The notes beneath the pieces were generated by a model. It did no database searches. It was not told the origin of the DNA and was given only the letters and a program-made list of their open reading frames with translations. This document shows, piece by piece, positions 1 through 11,265 of a stretch of DNA of 64,000 bases (position 1 is its first letter; every line of letters starts with the position of its first letter). The translations under genes and the position numbers were made by a program. The stretch lies in NCBI GenBank assembly GCA_943737045.1, contig CALSFV010000293.1:372001-436000 (forward strand), in the 5' to 3' direction. The DNA comes from Parapristionchus giblindavisi (Eukaryota; Nematoda; Chromadorea; Rhabditida; Diplogasteridae).

Positions 1-83
1 ACACAAAATAGGTTTACCCGAATTCTTTTTAAACCTCGAAACAAAATACCATGTTAAACTGCCAGCAACAATATTTGCCACAG

Positions 84-3000
84 GCCATCTTGTCTTTGAC
101 GCTGACGTCTTGCATCTCCTCATTTACCTTCCTTCTTCTTCGACTACATGATTTAGTACTCGCTTCGGACTTCAGTGATACTCCCTTCAGATTGAGGAAC
201 AGGTTTGTTTACACAGATTCTTTACACATATTCAACTATATTCCCGCTACATCCAAACAGAGAAAATATTCTAAAGTAATAACAGGTATCGATAAGTTAA
301 ATATATGTAACACAAACGGTGTTAAATACAACACAATAGGTCTTGCTAAGTGTGCAACAGGGGGTGGTGATGTTTTGAATTACACTTTTTCGCTGTGCGT
401 ATTAAAGCAAAATCTTGTTGAGATCTCATTTCTTCATAATGTCCTTTGTGTTCGTCATTACAACCTTCTTCGGACTAGCTCTCGCTTATCTCGCAAAAGA
501 CGGTGATGGGGCCGATTTCGTCACAAATGTTCGCTTTATTCAGGAACATTCTAGCATGTTCTTGAAAATCCCTCAGATTGAATAATCATAATAGTAAATA
601 TTTACAGAGTCCGGATTTGGCGTGGCTCCGACAACGGGGTGGACTGATATACTACTTCGGATCTCAGGAAAATCTGCCTTACTATAAAGCAGGTTTGATT
701 ACTCTTAAAAAAACATTTATTGGTTTTAATCTCCACATCTCCCGAAAGGTAAAAAAGTAACAGAACCTATAAGAGCGAAAGTTTTGGTGAACAGAGGTGA
801 AAGATTTCACCTTGTTCAGTTTTTTTCTGGATTTTCTCTATTATATTTTCAGTCGTCCCGGTATTGGTCGTGCTCGGCTTTTTGGTCACTTTTCTGAGCG
901 TCCACGCGATGGTGGGAATATGGAAGCAAATGGTATGCAGGGTGTTTATTAGAATACTCTTTTATCAGGGTGATCTGGTGTTGAATCCTTGCATGATCAC
1001 GAATACAAGTATAATCATGAATGATTCGACGTTCCATGCACGATCAGGCATGGGATATCCGTTGTTCTGGGTCATGCATGGATCTTCCGTGATCTTGCAT
1101 GGAATGACAGAATACATGGATGATTACGGATACTCCATGCATGATTCGAGTATTTTCCATGCTAGATTATACCATAAATTTCGTAAACACCTGAGTTTCT
1201 GATGAATGTAATGAAATTATTGAAGGAATTTTTTTTAAATAAATATTACCTATGCTAAATATAGAGATCTATTACTCGTTTGTCTTGATTGTAATTTCTT
1301 CTCATTTGATAGGAAAATCTACAGGCAGATCCGTGGCCTAGCCATGGGGAACCGTCTAGCTCCCATCCTTGCCATTGCTTACATGCATTCTATTGAAACC
1401 TCTTGTATTCATTCTGGTATCGTTTGGTTCCGTCGTTACATTGACGATATCCTCATCATTGCCTGTAACCAGAATGCCCTGGACAAGTACTTCATTGCCA
1501 TCAACACTGCGGGTAGTCCTCTTATAAAACTTACTCGTGAGGCTCCCCAGAATGGCTGGCTCCCGTTCTTGAATATAAAACTCTTTTTCGATTCGAGGAC
1601 GGGACGATTCCTTTACAAATGGTATCGAAAACCAGCTTGCATGAACATACTTGTCCATAGCTCCTCTGGTCACCCCTCACATGTCAAGCGTTCAATTGTC
1701 TCGTCTACTTTGCGCACTTCCACATCATTATCATCTCACGAATTCAATAGGGAATCAATGCTCTTAGCCAAGAGCATCATCCAATCAAACGGATACGATA
1801 AACCCACTACCCATAATGGCCAAGTGGGAAATCGGACCCCCAAGACTCGTGACGACCGGCCCATCTTTAGTATACCATTCGTTTCTGATGCCTTCTCAAA
1901 GGACATCAGAGACAGTTTCAAAAGAGCTGGTCTCGATGTGAATGTTGTGGAGCGTACAAGTCAATCCTTAATTGGTCTTCTATCTCGTAATAGATATCGT
2001 GATTCGTCTTGTCCGGTTCGAAATTGTATATTCTGCTCCAATTCGCCTGGTTCTTGTCTCGCATCGGGTGTGGTTTATCGTATAGAATGTACACTTTGCT
2101 CACAGTTTTATGTAGGCCATACTGGTAGAACCCTTCATGAACGTGCCTCAGAGCATATTCGTGCCGCAAATAACCCTACCCTAAGCACTTACAAATCATA
2201 TGCTGTAGCACAACATTCCATTGCCTGTCACAACTCCCAGCCCATTCCACTAACAGGCACTATACTACATAGAGAACCTAACATCATAAGACGCAAGGTG
2301 TCTGAAGCCTTACTCATCCAATCACTAAACCCAACCTTAAACAATCGTGCTGAATTGTCCATTGAACTTTCACAATTGTCCTTACTAAATTTTGATCTGT
2401 GATCACGTCTATACCCTCTTCCGTGACCTATCTCTATCTCTATCTATCTATCTATCACTCCTTCTATCTAACCCAAACCATTCATTGATCCTTTCAACCT
2501 TATCGTCCATAGTCTTTTACATTCATTACTTCCCTGTGTATCTATTTTCTATTCGGTTGTGTTTTCTAGTCAAGTCGTTGATTTTCATATTTTCACATTG
2601 TAGGTAATCCAATCTCACTGATGATGAGGAAATAGTCCTCGAAACGTCTGAATTATAAAGTTTCTCCCTTCATCCATCTGGTCTCACACAGAATATTACA
2701 AGTTCAACCAAACGTTACAAATGAAGATAACCGAGTATTCACAATTCTATGCTAAATATATTTGCAGAATACACGGGTGTCGGTCACTTCTAAAACTACT
2801 CGCTTGCAGCAAAAAGTTATCGGGCTCTTCTTTATACATGTGAGTAATTTTTTATAAGTCTCGCCACATTTAACTTTCAAAAAAATGAATCTTGAATCAC
2901 TTTTCAAGTGTTTAAAGGATCTGTGGTAATCTATCTAATCTTATCAATTGTCGTATATGTTTTATAAAGTTTCATATTTCCAGTTCGCCGGAGCTATGAT

Positions 3001-4240
3001 TATCTACGCAGCTCCTCTCTCAATCTTCGTCTTTTCAATGAACATCGGTTCTACAGACTACCCTCCTATACTGCTCTTCATGATCAGATTTCTAAGCGCT
3101 GTATGGGATATTAAGGGAAGCATCCAGCAGCTGACAAATCTCCAATTCTCTCGTTATATCTCATTATATTTGGCTGCGGCAGTTTTCTTCGGAGTTTTTC
3201 AGAATATCTTGGGACATACCGTTTATGATAATAATCAACCGGGAGCTACGCCATGGCGCGCGACTTATTTTAACACGAAATTTGTTTGGTGAGAGAGAGC
3301 ACATTAAATGCGAAAGAGATGGGAATAGCGGAGCAAAAGGGATGCAGAGGCGACTTTTCCAAAATCTGTGGTGTGCAGCTTGGTGTGCGTTCACAATCTC
3401 ATAAGACGATAGTTCATTAGTCAGAGCGGCGCAGCTCAGACGGGTTTGATCGCGTGTGACAGAGATAATTATTGGATGCATCCGCCGCGCACTCTTTATA
3501 TTTCATCTTTTTTTTTCTGAAACTTCTTACTATTAGAGAGGTGGAAAACGGGATTCGCCCTTCTTTTCTTGCTGCCCTGCTATTACAGAGGCTGAACTAA
3601 CGTGTGTGTGAGAGAGAGAGAGTGGAGTATGGAGAGAGTGGAAGAGAAAAGAGAGATAAAAAATGGGCGTGGCTTGAACAAACGCCATTACTATTCTGTT
3701 TTATATATAGTGTATATCATTTCCTACAAAGAGAATACTTACGTGACAAGTACATAGAAATATTGTAAAGTGAAATCAAAAGCGTAGAAATGCTATACAG
3801 AACCCAAAAAAAGTTCAAAGTTCCTTGTGGATTAATCATTATTTCATTCGATTGTTTCCATTTTAGCCTGTCTTAGCGCTCGATGCAATGCAATTCTCGA
3901 TTTGTTTTCTTTGTAAGAATAATCCGTTTAAGGTAAGGTGATCATTACAAAAGTGCCATTTATCTATTTAAAAAGATACTTTTTTTCTTGAATGTTCAGA
4001 ATACAATCGAAAAATGCAGTGAGGAAGAATTAATAAAAGAAGTGTTCTTTTTCTTCATTTTTTCGCAATTGCATAAAGTGCCCCAGAACAGAGCCTATCA
4101 GTTAATTAATTATTCCTTCTTTTCAGATCATTCGTCGTAGACGTACTGCTGCCAGTCAAGGCACCAGCGAACCTACTAAAATCAGAGACTTCACCGCGAT
4201 TGCACTTGTGAAAGTGAAATTGGCAAGCAGACATATCTAA
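84..4240 (+). CDS. Sri/Srh-like chemoreceptor, copy A (5' partial)
   Basis: Nematode seven-transmembrane chemoreceptor of the Str superfamily, expected in the membrane of sensory neurons. Exons 4-11 are in the window: 84-202, 423-528, 608-692, 853-932, 2768-2839, 2984-3100, 3867-3932, 4127-4240. All have AG acceptors and GT donors and join in one open frame ending in TAA. Visible parts are helix 3 (AILSLTLTSCISSFTFLLL), helix 4, the loop SPDLAWLRQRGG, helix 5 (LVTFLSVHAMVG), the SVTSKTTRLQQK segment before helix 6, and a basic tail (IIRRRRTAASQ). Exons 1-3 must lie left of base 1. Exon boundaries and phases match copies B, C and D. Intron 7 carries a Penelope-like insertion. The family call rests on overall pattern (KTTRLQQ before helix 6, helix spacing), so Sri versus Srh is uncertain. 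No disabling change is visible. Confidence 0.8.
1266..2402 (+). CDS. Penelope-like reverse transcriptase with GIY-YIG endonuclease
   Basis: C-terminal part of a retroelement polyprotein, open from the truncation point; the first ATG in frame is at 1344. The frame upstream of that ATG reads DLLLVCLDCNFFSFDRKIYR then QIRGLAMGNRLAP, the usual reverse-transcriptase motif with AMGN, so coding sequence is genuinely missing on the left. The catalytic YIDD box lies about 32 residues after the ATG (FRRYIDDILIIA). A Cys cluster (CPVRNCIFC) and a GIY-YIG-type module (VVYRIECTLC, then FYVGHTGRTLHERASEH) follow near residues 225-270. No stop or frameshift interrupts the remaining 378 codons, so the copy is young. 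It is unlikely to move alone because the N-terminal part of the polymerase is absent. Confidence 0.88.
   Translation, partial: DLLLVCLDCNFFSFDRKIYRQIRGLAMGNRLAPILAIAYMHSIETSCIHSGIVWFRRYIDDILIIACNQNALDKYFIAINTAGSPLIKLTREAPQNGWLPFLNIKLFFDSRTGRFLYKWYRKPACMNILVHSSSGHPSHVKRSIVSSTLRTSTSLSSHEFNRESMLLAKSIIQSNGYDKPTTHNGQVGNRTPKTRDDRPIFSIPFVSDAFSKDIRDSFKRAGLDVNVVERTSQSLIGLLSRNRYRDSSCPVRNCIFCSNSPGSCLASGVVYRIECTLCSQFYVGHTGRTLHERASEHIRAANNPTLSTYKSYAVAQHSIACHNSQPIPLTGTILHREPNIIRRKVSEALLIQSLNPTLNNRAELSIELSQLSLLNFDL
2604..2654 (+). ncRNA. Hammerhead-ribozyme-like motif of the Penelope element
   Basis: The core CTGATGA is at 2618-2624. Stem II is GAGGA (2626-2630) with TCCTC (2636-2640), followed by GAAAC at 2641 and GTC ending at 2648, the expected cleavage position. 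Stem I can form from TCA (2615-2617) with TGA (2649-2651), extended by TAAT (2605-2608) with ATTA (2651-2654) across an internal loop. Helix III is only ACGT, with no loop, as in the minimal ribozymes of Penelope-like elements that are thought to work as dimers. One odd point is an extra T (2625) between the core and stem II. Activity is not shown. Confidence 0.6.
3101..3866 (+). other. Intron 9 of copy A, low-complexity GA-rich part
   Basis: Begins with a decayed trace of the short MITE found at the same donor in copies C and D (AAGGGAAGC, near 3113). Bases 3230-3480 are GC-richer than their surroundings with no recognisable gene. 3605-3660 is GA-rich simple sequence. I see no coding exon here. 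Confidence 0.4.
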
Positions 4241-4261
4241 CAAGTCGAGTTTTCACAACAC

Positions 4262-4515
4262 TCACAGCGAATTGTATCACAGGATCGAATCACCACTTCA
4301 AGTTTCTCAAATATGAGACAGTTACTCACTCGCATTTGAGTCCAGAGAGACTTCCAAGACTTCTGAAGACTCGGTTCGAAACTTCAAGTTTCAAAAATAC
4401 GAGACTATGAGTTTCTATCTTGTGGCGATATTGATCTGTTAGCAATATAATGTATCTCAAATGAAACTTGAAGTGGCGAATCGATCCTTCTGAGACAAAT
4501 CGCCGAGAGTGAAGT
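4262..4515. mobile_element. Short TIR element after the stop of copy A
   Basis: Inverted ends of about 35 bases around GCGAATTGT and GAATCACCACTTCA on the left, and TGAAGTGGCGAATCGATCC and CAAATCGCCG on the right. Related copies follow the stop codon in copy C (34089-34292), the 43.6-kb fragment (44453-44650) and, inverted, at 37753-37957. Copy D has lost it. Confidence 0.55.
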
Positions 4516-5176
4516 AATGATTTTCATGTGCTAATAATTTAATTCAAATTTATTTGGTTGTAAAAATGTCGTCAACGCATTACCATGTTATCTTCGCATT
4601 ATATCTGTTCTGTTCTGATTAACCCCAAACCGAATAGATTGGTTCCATTAAAATAGATAGATACGTACGTAATAAATAGATTGTACTTCACTTATGCCCA
4701 ATCGAATATTTCACTTGTACATCCGAACGAAGCCCGCTGCAACCCGGATAAAATGCACTGATGCCCGTATGAAATCATCGGGCACACCGCTAGCACCAAA
4801 ACGTTAATATAATCGTGGACGTCATCATTGATATTTCATTTCTCAAACGATCCAGTGTTTCTGCCCTGGAATTAGAAACTGGAGCGGCCTGCGTGGGTTG
4901 GGCCTCATCAGTAGGATGACCCAGACAGAAAAAAAAAGAAGAATAAGAACAAAAAGAGATATTGCGAAATTACTTATTTTTATTAATTTTGATTAAGATA
5001 GATTTTCATCAAAAAATTTCTTCGTTCTGTGTAAACGTCTCTTTTCAATCATATTAGTACGTTCAATGTAAACATTTTATTGATCGACTACACATCACAC
5101 GGCAGCGTTGCAAGATGAAATAGCCAGAGGGAGTAAAACTTTGAGAAACATTGCTTACAATTTAGCACTTCCACGT
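4516..5176. other. Intergenic, nothing recognised
   Basis: AT-rich spacer between the 3' element of copy A and the 5.2-kb palindrome. A GC-rich patch near 4855-4925 is unlike its surroundings, but I could not assign it. No supported exon. Confidence 0.4.
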
Positions 5177-5608
5177 TTTAAAACGCATTCTCCCTTACAG
5201 CGGAGGGGCGGCATCGGGGGCATGGCACAATGCTTCAAAATCATCCGAGGCGACTCATATTTGATGGTTGGAGTCCCTAGGGGCCGTATACACTTCAGTC
5301 AAAAAATTGACCAAAATTATCGATTTTTGATCTACCAAAAGTCGAAAAATCAAAGTGTGATTTCCACAGCATGTTACATACCATTCGATAGAGGATCCAA
5401 AGTTATATAAGAATGCCAAGTCTCGTAAGATTTCATAGCTCCATGTTCGAGAAATACCCGATTTTCCGAATTTTGACAAGATTTTTTTGTTTTGATCTCA
5501 TGGCTTACTATGTTACCATTATTTCCAGGGACTGAATTTTTCGATATATTATGTAAAAATGAATGGGCTATCCGAATATCACACTTATTTGTACCAAAAA
5601 CCAGCCAG

Positions 5609-5686
5609 GCATAGTGATATCGCCAGTCATAGTGGTCAGTTTTAACGCCCAAACCCCGACGCGGGTTCGAATCCGGGCACAGACAT
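5609..5686 (+). other. tRNA-like sequence, left arm
   Basis: Contains an A-box-like CATAGTGGTCAG and a perfect B box GGTTCGAATCC. The T stem has a mismatch and the cloverleaf is incomplete, so this is a tRNA-derived promoter-like remnant rather than a working tRNA. Its mirror copy is at 7313-7391 on the minus strand. Confidence 0.5.
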
Positions 5687-7312
5687 GAATTTTTGCAAAT
5701 TTTTATTCGGCTCAAATTTGACTTTAAATTATACTTTCATGTGTTTTACCTTGTTTTCATTAATTTATTGTATGAAATAACCATCAACATTATCAGAAAT
5801 ACTAAAAAATCGTATAACTTATTTAATCTCGGAAAAAAGTCATGGGACGAGCGAAAATAAAGGTTTTTCGACAGTGTCACTTCTTTAAAATGCAGTATTT
5901 TCCTTCTTGTGATAGAGAATTCCCATCCGATTTGCACACTTGGTTCTCTCATTTTCTCATTGTCCCATACGCCAATTATCTTATAATAAACAATATTCGA
6001 CATGCTTATCGTGGCGGGAGACAGCCATGCCAACTCAAGGAAATTTTAATACCTAAAATATAATACTCCTCTTGTAGATGTGCTTAATTATAAGTGCCAA
6101 AATGATGCTAGAAGCGAGTGATGATTATATACATTATGGTAGTCATTAGAGGTGACGAAACGAAACGGATAGCGGAATTTCGGTTGAGATAATGGGATTA
6201 TCTCCCCCCCCCCAGTCGAAACTCGAGACATGCTAATCTCCTCCAGCCGGCTCGAGAGTGATTCTCGCCCGTTCCGGTTCGTTCAAATGTGATTTTGATT
6301 GCGTTTTTTTGCGGGGAAAACAACCAAATCGACCACAATTTATAGTTTGCGTGTTTTTCAACCCTACTGCCCATCTTCACATATTTTTCTATTTTTCTTC
6401 ACTTATTTTTTAACCGGAACGAGCCGGAACAGATTGTCTCACTGGGTGAATTTGCATGAAGCCGAAACGAGAGTCGATGAGAGGTCGTTTCGCCCCGGTT
6501 ACGAACGGGTAATTAGCATTTGCAGAAACTAGACTCATTTCTCCCCCGTTTCGAGAGGCGTTCCTGTTTTCGACTCACCACGTCTAGTAGTCATAGCTCC
6601 CTCAGGACATTAAAAAAAATTTGTTGGAAGAACGGATTTTGAGACCCTACCGTTCAGAGGGAACGTGTTCTAAAATTATGGTTCTTCCGCAGGCAGATTA
6701 TCAAATAATGATTTCGCTGAGTTTGATTTGGTTATGATTCTTTTCAGACCCGCAGCACTTTCTTATGAGGTCTACTGGATTTCAGCGTCTACGCTTAGAC
6801 TTAGGCTTTTTCTTTTGCAGTAGTTTCGTCCCAACGTTAGCATTGATGAAATCTTTCATTTTAAAGCTCCGATATATGCTGAAAATGTTCACAAAAGTAT
6901 TTACTCTATTGCTGAACTTTGGTCTCTGATCTTTGAACTTTGATCTTTGTCAACAATTTTTCAAACAATTTACGATTACCGAGATTTGAAGAGTTCAAGC
7001 GTAGATTGATCTTATTTTATCACAAGAAAGAAAATACTGTGAGAAAATGAGAGAACCAAGTGTGCAAATCGGATGGGAATTCTCTATCACAAGAAAGAAA
7101 ATACTGCATTTTAAAGAGGTGACACTGTCGGAAAACCTTTATTTTCGCTCGTCCCATGACTTTTTTCCGAGATTAAATAAGTTATACGATTTTTTTAGTA
7201 TTTCTGATAATGTTGATGGTTATTTCATACAATAAATTAATGAAAACAAGGTAAAACACATGAAAGTATAATTTAAAGTCAAATTTGAGCCGAATAAAAA
7301 TTTGCAAAAATT

Positions 7313-7391
7313 CATGTCTGTGCCCGGATTCGAACCCGCGTCGGGGTTTGGGCGTTAAAACTGACCACTATGACTGGCGATATCACTATGC
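7313..7391 (-). other. tRNA-like sequence, right arm
   Basis: Mirror copy of the tRNA-like stretch at 5609-5686, facing it. The B box GGTTCGAATCC is on the minus strand. Confidence 0.5.
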
Positions 7392-8012
7392 CTGGCTGGT
7401 TTTTGGTACAAATAAGTGTGATATTCGGATAGCCCATTCATTTTTACATAATATATCGAAAAATTCAGTCCCTGGAAATAATGGTAACATAGTAAGCCAT
7501 GAGATCAAAACAAAAAAATCTTGTCAAAATTCGGAAAATCGGGTATTTCTCGAACATGGAGCTATGAAATCTTATGAGACTTGGCATTCTTATATAACTT
7601 TGGATCCTCTATCGAATGGTATGTAACATGCTGTGGAAATCACACTTTGATTTTTCGACTTTTGGTAGATCAAAAATCGATAATTTTGGTCAATTTTTTG
7701 ACTGAAGTGTATACGGCCCCTAGGGACTCCAACCATCAAATATGAGTCGCCTCGGATGATTTTGAAGCATTGTGCCATGCCCCCTCCGCTCTTACGGAGA
7801 ACGCGTTTTAATAAATCAAAGATCGATTTGCTTCAACATTGTTTGCTGTATTGGTGTTCATTATTTTGTTGCCTTGATGTCCTCAGAAATGTCATAATCG
7901 CTTCCGGGAATGTTTTTTAACATGCCAGATATGAATTTAAATTGCTTGTATTACGTACTTTCTGATTTTTGAACCACTGCACCTTTTAGCTAAAGATCAG
8001 AAAATACTTTAA

Positions 8013-10011
8013 GAGCTCGGATCTGTAAGACTCGAGCATTGTCCGGACATTTCGCCAAGAATTTTGATTCAGGCCACTGTACTTTATGGGTGTAGGGTAC
8101 CTTGGGCCCACATTACAAAATGGTACCCAAAGTGGCCCTAGCAGTGGAACGCGGCGTGCCAGGTGGGCGCCAAGTTTGAAAACTCGATTTTCATATTTTT
8201 TCAACCGAACATGCTAGAGTCCAAATTTCTTCGGCATTGTGTTAGGCATGCCCTATGTGCACAGAAACGCTATTGAGATTAATTTTAAGCAATTCCTAGA
8301 CTGATTTTTTGACCCGAATTTTCGGTTTTTTTCGATTTCTCGGCATCTCAATTTCAATTCCGCAAAAGTTCTCTAGTATATCCATGTAGCCCAACTACTA
8401 GTGCATGTAACCCTGCGAGGCGGAAATCGATCTTGGATTGCGCGTGTCGGAAAAAATCGGTCTGAGTGTTTCCAACTTGACTCAGAAGCGTTATTTCATG
8501 ATTTTTTGCTGTATTTTCCAAACGATTAGTGCGGAATTGCGGCCTACTCAAAGTTTCGAGGTGAGTCGAGTAAAATGACACAAGAAGCCCATCACTTGGA
8601 TCAATTTGAAAATTTCCATTTTCATGACCCCGGGGTCATGGTCGAAAATTTCAAAATTTCTCAAGTTTGAAATGTTTTCATTTATGTGGCCTATTGTGAA
8701 GTACTAATGATGTGAATAATATTCAGCCAATGCTCAATGGCTGATCTCTCCTTTCAACCATTTCTCGAAAAGTTTCATGTTGAATGCGTGCGAAAAAGTC
8801 AGAATTGTGCTTGAATCAGTTTCCAACTTACTTTCTGTAACATCCTATCTAAGTACTTTGCATTGTACATAATCAATATGAAAATCGTGAATTTCGGAAA
8901 ATTCATATTTTTTTACCATGATCCCAGGGTCATGGAAATCGATTTTTTCAAAAGTGAGCCGAATGCCGGGATTTCAGTTCTACTATGTTTACTCACCATG
9001 AAACATCACATTGTCACTGTCATTTGCTAATTGTTGCAGCATTAGAGTCGAAAAAATGCAATATTTCAGAAATTTTCCGTGAAAGTAGGCACTCAAATTG
9101 ATTTTTTTTGAATTTTCCAAAATCAACGATTTTCATATTGATTATGTACATTGCAAAGTACTTAGATAGGATGTTACAGAAAGTAAGTTGGAAACTGATT
9201 CAAGCACAATTCTGACTTTTTCGCACGCATTCAACATGAAACTTTTCGAGAAATGGTTGAAAGGAGAGATCAGCCATTGAGCATTGGCTGAATATTATTC
9301 ACATCATTAGTACTTCACAATAGGCCACATAAATGAAAACATTTCAAACTTGAGAAATTTTGAAATTTTCGACCATGACCCCGGGGTCATGAAAATGGAA
9401 ATTTTCAAATTTATCCAAGTGATGGGCTTCTTGTGTCATTTTACTCGACTCACCTCGAAACTTTGAGTAGGCCGCAATTCCGCACTAATCGTTTGGAAAA
9501 TACAGCAAAAAATCATGAAATAACGCTTCTGAGTCAAGTTGGAAACACTCAGACCGATTTTTTCCGACACGCGCAATCCAAGATCGATTTCCGCCTCGCA
9601 GGGTTACATGCACTAGTAGTTGGGCTACATGGATATACTAGAGAACTTTTGCGGAATTGAAATTGAGATGCCGAGAAATCGAAAAAAACCGAAAGTTCTT
9701 GTCAAAAAATCAGTCTAGGAATTGCTTAAAATTAATCTCAATAGTGTTTATGTGCACATTGGGCATGCCTAACAAAATGCCGAAGAAATTTGGACTCTAG
9801 ATTGTTAGGTTGAAAAAAATATGAAAATCGAGTTTTCAAACTTGGCGCCCACCTGGCACGCCGCGTTCCACTGCTAGGGCCGCTTTGGGTACCATTTTGT
9901 AATGTGGGCCCAAGGTACCCTACACCCATAAAGTACTGTGGCTTGAATCAAAATTCTTGGCGAAATGTCCGGAATCTGGCCGAAATGCTCGAGTCTTACA
10001 GATCCGAGCTC
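8013..10011. mobile_element. TTAA palindromic element, 2.0 kb
   Basis: Two arms of about 0.95 kb meet near 9000-9080. Ends are GAGCTCGGATCTGTAAGACT and its inverse, flanked by TTAA at 8009-8012 and 10012-10015. The identical 75-codon frame at 8354-8581 (minus) and 9433-9660 (plus) shows arm identity. The arms share modules with 31890-32777 and 47761-49277. This is the same type of non-autonomous palindrome with TTAA duplications that Repbase lists for Caenorhabditis under PALTTAA names (from memory). No transposase. Confidence 0.85.
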
Positions 10012-10015
10012 TTAA

Positions 10016-10942
10016 TCGGTCATGAAATATTCCAAATAGGTTGAACTATGTCCTGCAAGGTCTCAATACACGATAACGGCGATATTCCTATCGTTGTTCA
10101 TTGCATTGATCAGAAAACGAAGACAAATATGTCCTTGGGATTCACATATTTGTGACAATTTATCATTATCCATATTTGTATTTGTATTTGCATTAAGCGA
10201 TTGAGATAAAGATCTTCCGTCATAAAAATCCAAATTGGTTTTCTAGTCATCCACCTATTCCTCACACGTCTATTCTCGTTTCGTAGAAATTATTATTTGG
10301 CTAATGCCCGCGTACGTTTTCTTTATTCCAAATATGTGCGATGAGAATATTCTATTTAAAAAAAAGACAAAAAAGGCAAATTGAAACTATTTTATGAAGT
10401 CAGTTAAATTGGGTTATCGATTTTATAAGTCATCAATACTGTTTTCTGACCACTTATTAACCATACCCTTTTTTTACGTACTAACTCTTTCTATTAGATT
10501 TTTCTCCTCGATAATTGAATAATAAGACATACGCCAAGGCAGTCGACGCTCATTCTTCAAAACTCGAAATTAGGTCTGGCAAGTGACGCATAGCTTGGAT
10601 AATTACGTTGTGAAAGATTCTATCTGAGATCACCATGTTTATACATTTTACTGCTTCAGTTTTTGTTAAAACCGATCTATTATGCTATTTCATTGTTTGT
10701 TTCACCAATTTCATGTAGACAAATTCTTTATTTTCATCTCGCAAAATGCAAAAATTTTTTTCTTCCAAAATTAACAGGATGAGATCATAATGAAAAAAAC
10801 ATTTTTATACACAATTCTGTAATTGACGAATGCGAAAGTTTTGTAACCTTTATATGTGTTGCATATGGATTTTTGCTCTTTGATTCACAATACAAACAGC
10901 GTATATCCCGTGTGTGTGTGTTTTTTTTTCTGTCACAGGAGC
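10016..10942. other. AT-rich spacer upstream of copy B
   Basis: No exon supported. It resembles other intergenic AT-rich stretches here and may include upstream regulatory sequence of copy B. Confidence 0.35.
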
Positions 10943-11063
10943 TTAAAGGGAGCGTAACCTCACTCAACGGTCTCTGCGACGGTCAATACTATCTTATTGT
11001 TAGAGAACAGAACAATAGTGTGCGCAATGAAGAGGCCATTGAGAGGGTCACTATCCCTTTAAG
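10943..11063. mobile_element. Short MITE family 1 (about 115 bp)
   Basis: Palindromic element with TTAAAGGGAGCGTAACCTC at one end and the inverse at the other, with AGTGTGCGCAATGAAGAGG inside. Other copies lie at 15074-15195, 21745-21862, 24568-24685, 32957-33051, 33225-33342, 38704-38819, 47546-47665, 61102-61221, 62063-62164 and a truncated one at 43715-43758. The TTTAAA-like flanks suggest the target preference. Confidence 0.75.
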
Positions 11064-11265
11064 AAGGGATGTTTCACCTATAATTAGTTATGTTATTATG
11101 AAATCAGATTTATTGATAATTTTATTCCATAATAAATTTTCCCACTAGTTTCGCACATATTCTATTCTATTCATAGCCCGAGATGGCGCATAGCAGAGCG
11201 TTCTGTAGTTTTTCACAACTATTATTGATTGTTTCCATAGATTTGTCAATTACAATCTTTTCTAG

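Larger units (their letters stand above)
1264..2747 (+). mobile_element. Penelope-like retroelement, 5'-truncated
   Basis: Insertion in intron 7 of receptor copy A. It is bounded by the 13-base direct repeat TATGCTAAATATA at 1251-1263 and 2748-2760, which I read as the target-site duplication. The right copy directly precedes the TTTGCAG acceptor of exon 8. The reverse-transcriptase frame is open from the first bases inside the left repeat, so the element lost its 5' part on insertion. Downstream of the coding region come a short TCTA-rich run (about 2425-2465), a hammerhead-like motif (2604-2654) and about 90 bases of tail. Ribozyme motifs and GIY-YIG endonucleases are established features of Penelope-like elements. 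Confidence 0.88.
5177..7811. mobile_element. Palindromic foldback element with tRNA-like arms
   Basis: Arms of about 0.78 kb (5185-5965 and 7040-7805) are nearly identical inverted copies; the same 113-codon reading frame appears on the minus strand at 5374-5715 and the plus strand at 7285-7626. Ends read TTAAAACGC with CTCCCTTACAGCGGAGG just inside. The spacer (5966-7039) is not palindromic and shares a stretch near 6090-6700 with the right edge of the window (63790-63960). A solo end of the same family lies at 41345-41465. Open frames in the arms are mirror images and are not believed to be genes. Confidence 0.8.

Noticed and set aside
4855..4925. Possible small RNA gene in a GC-rich patch
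   Set aside because: No recognisable promoter, fold or family motif.
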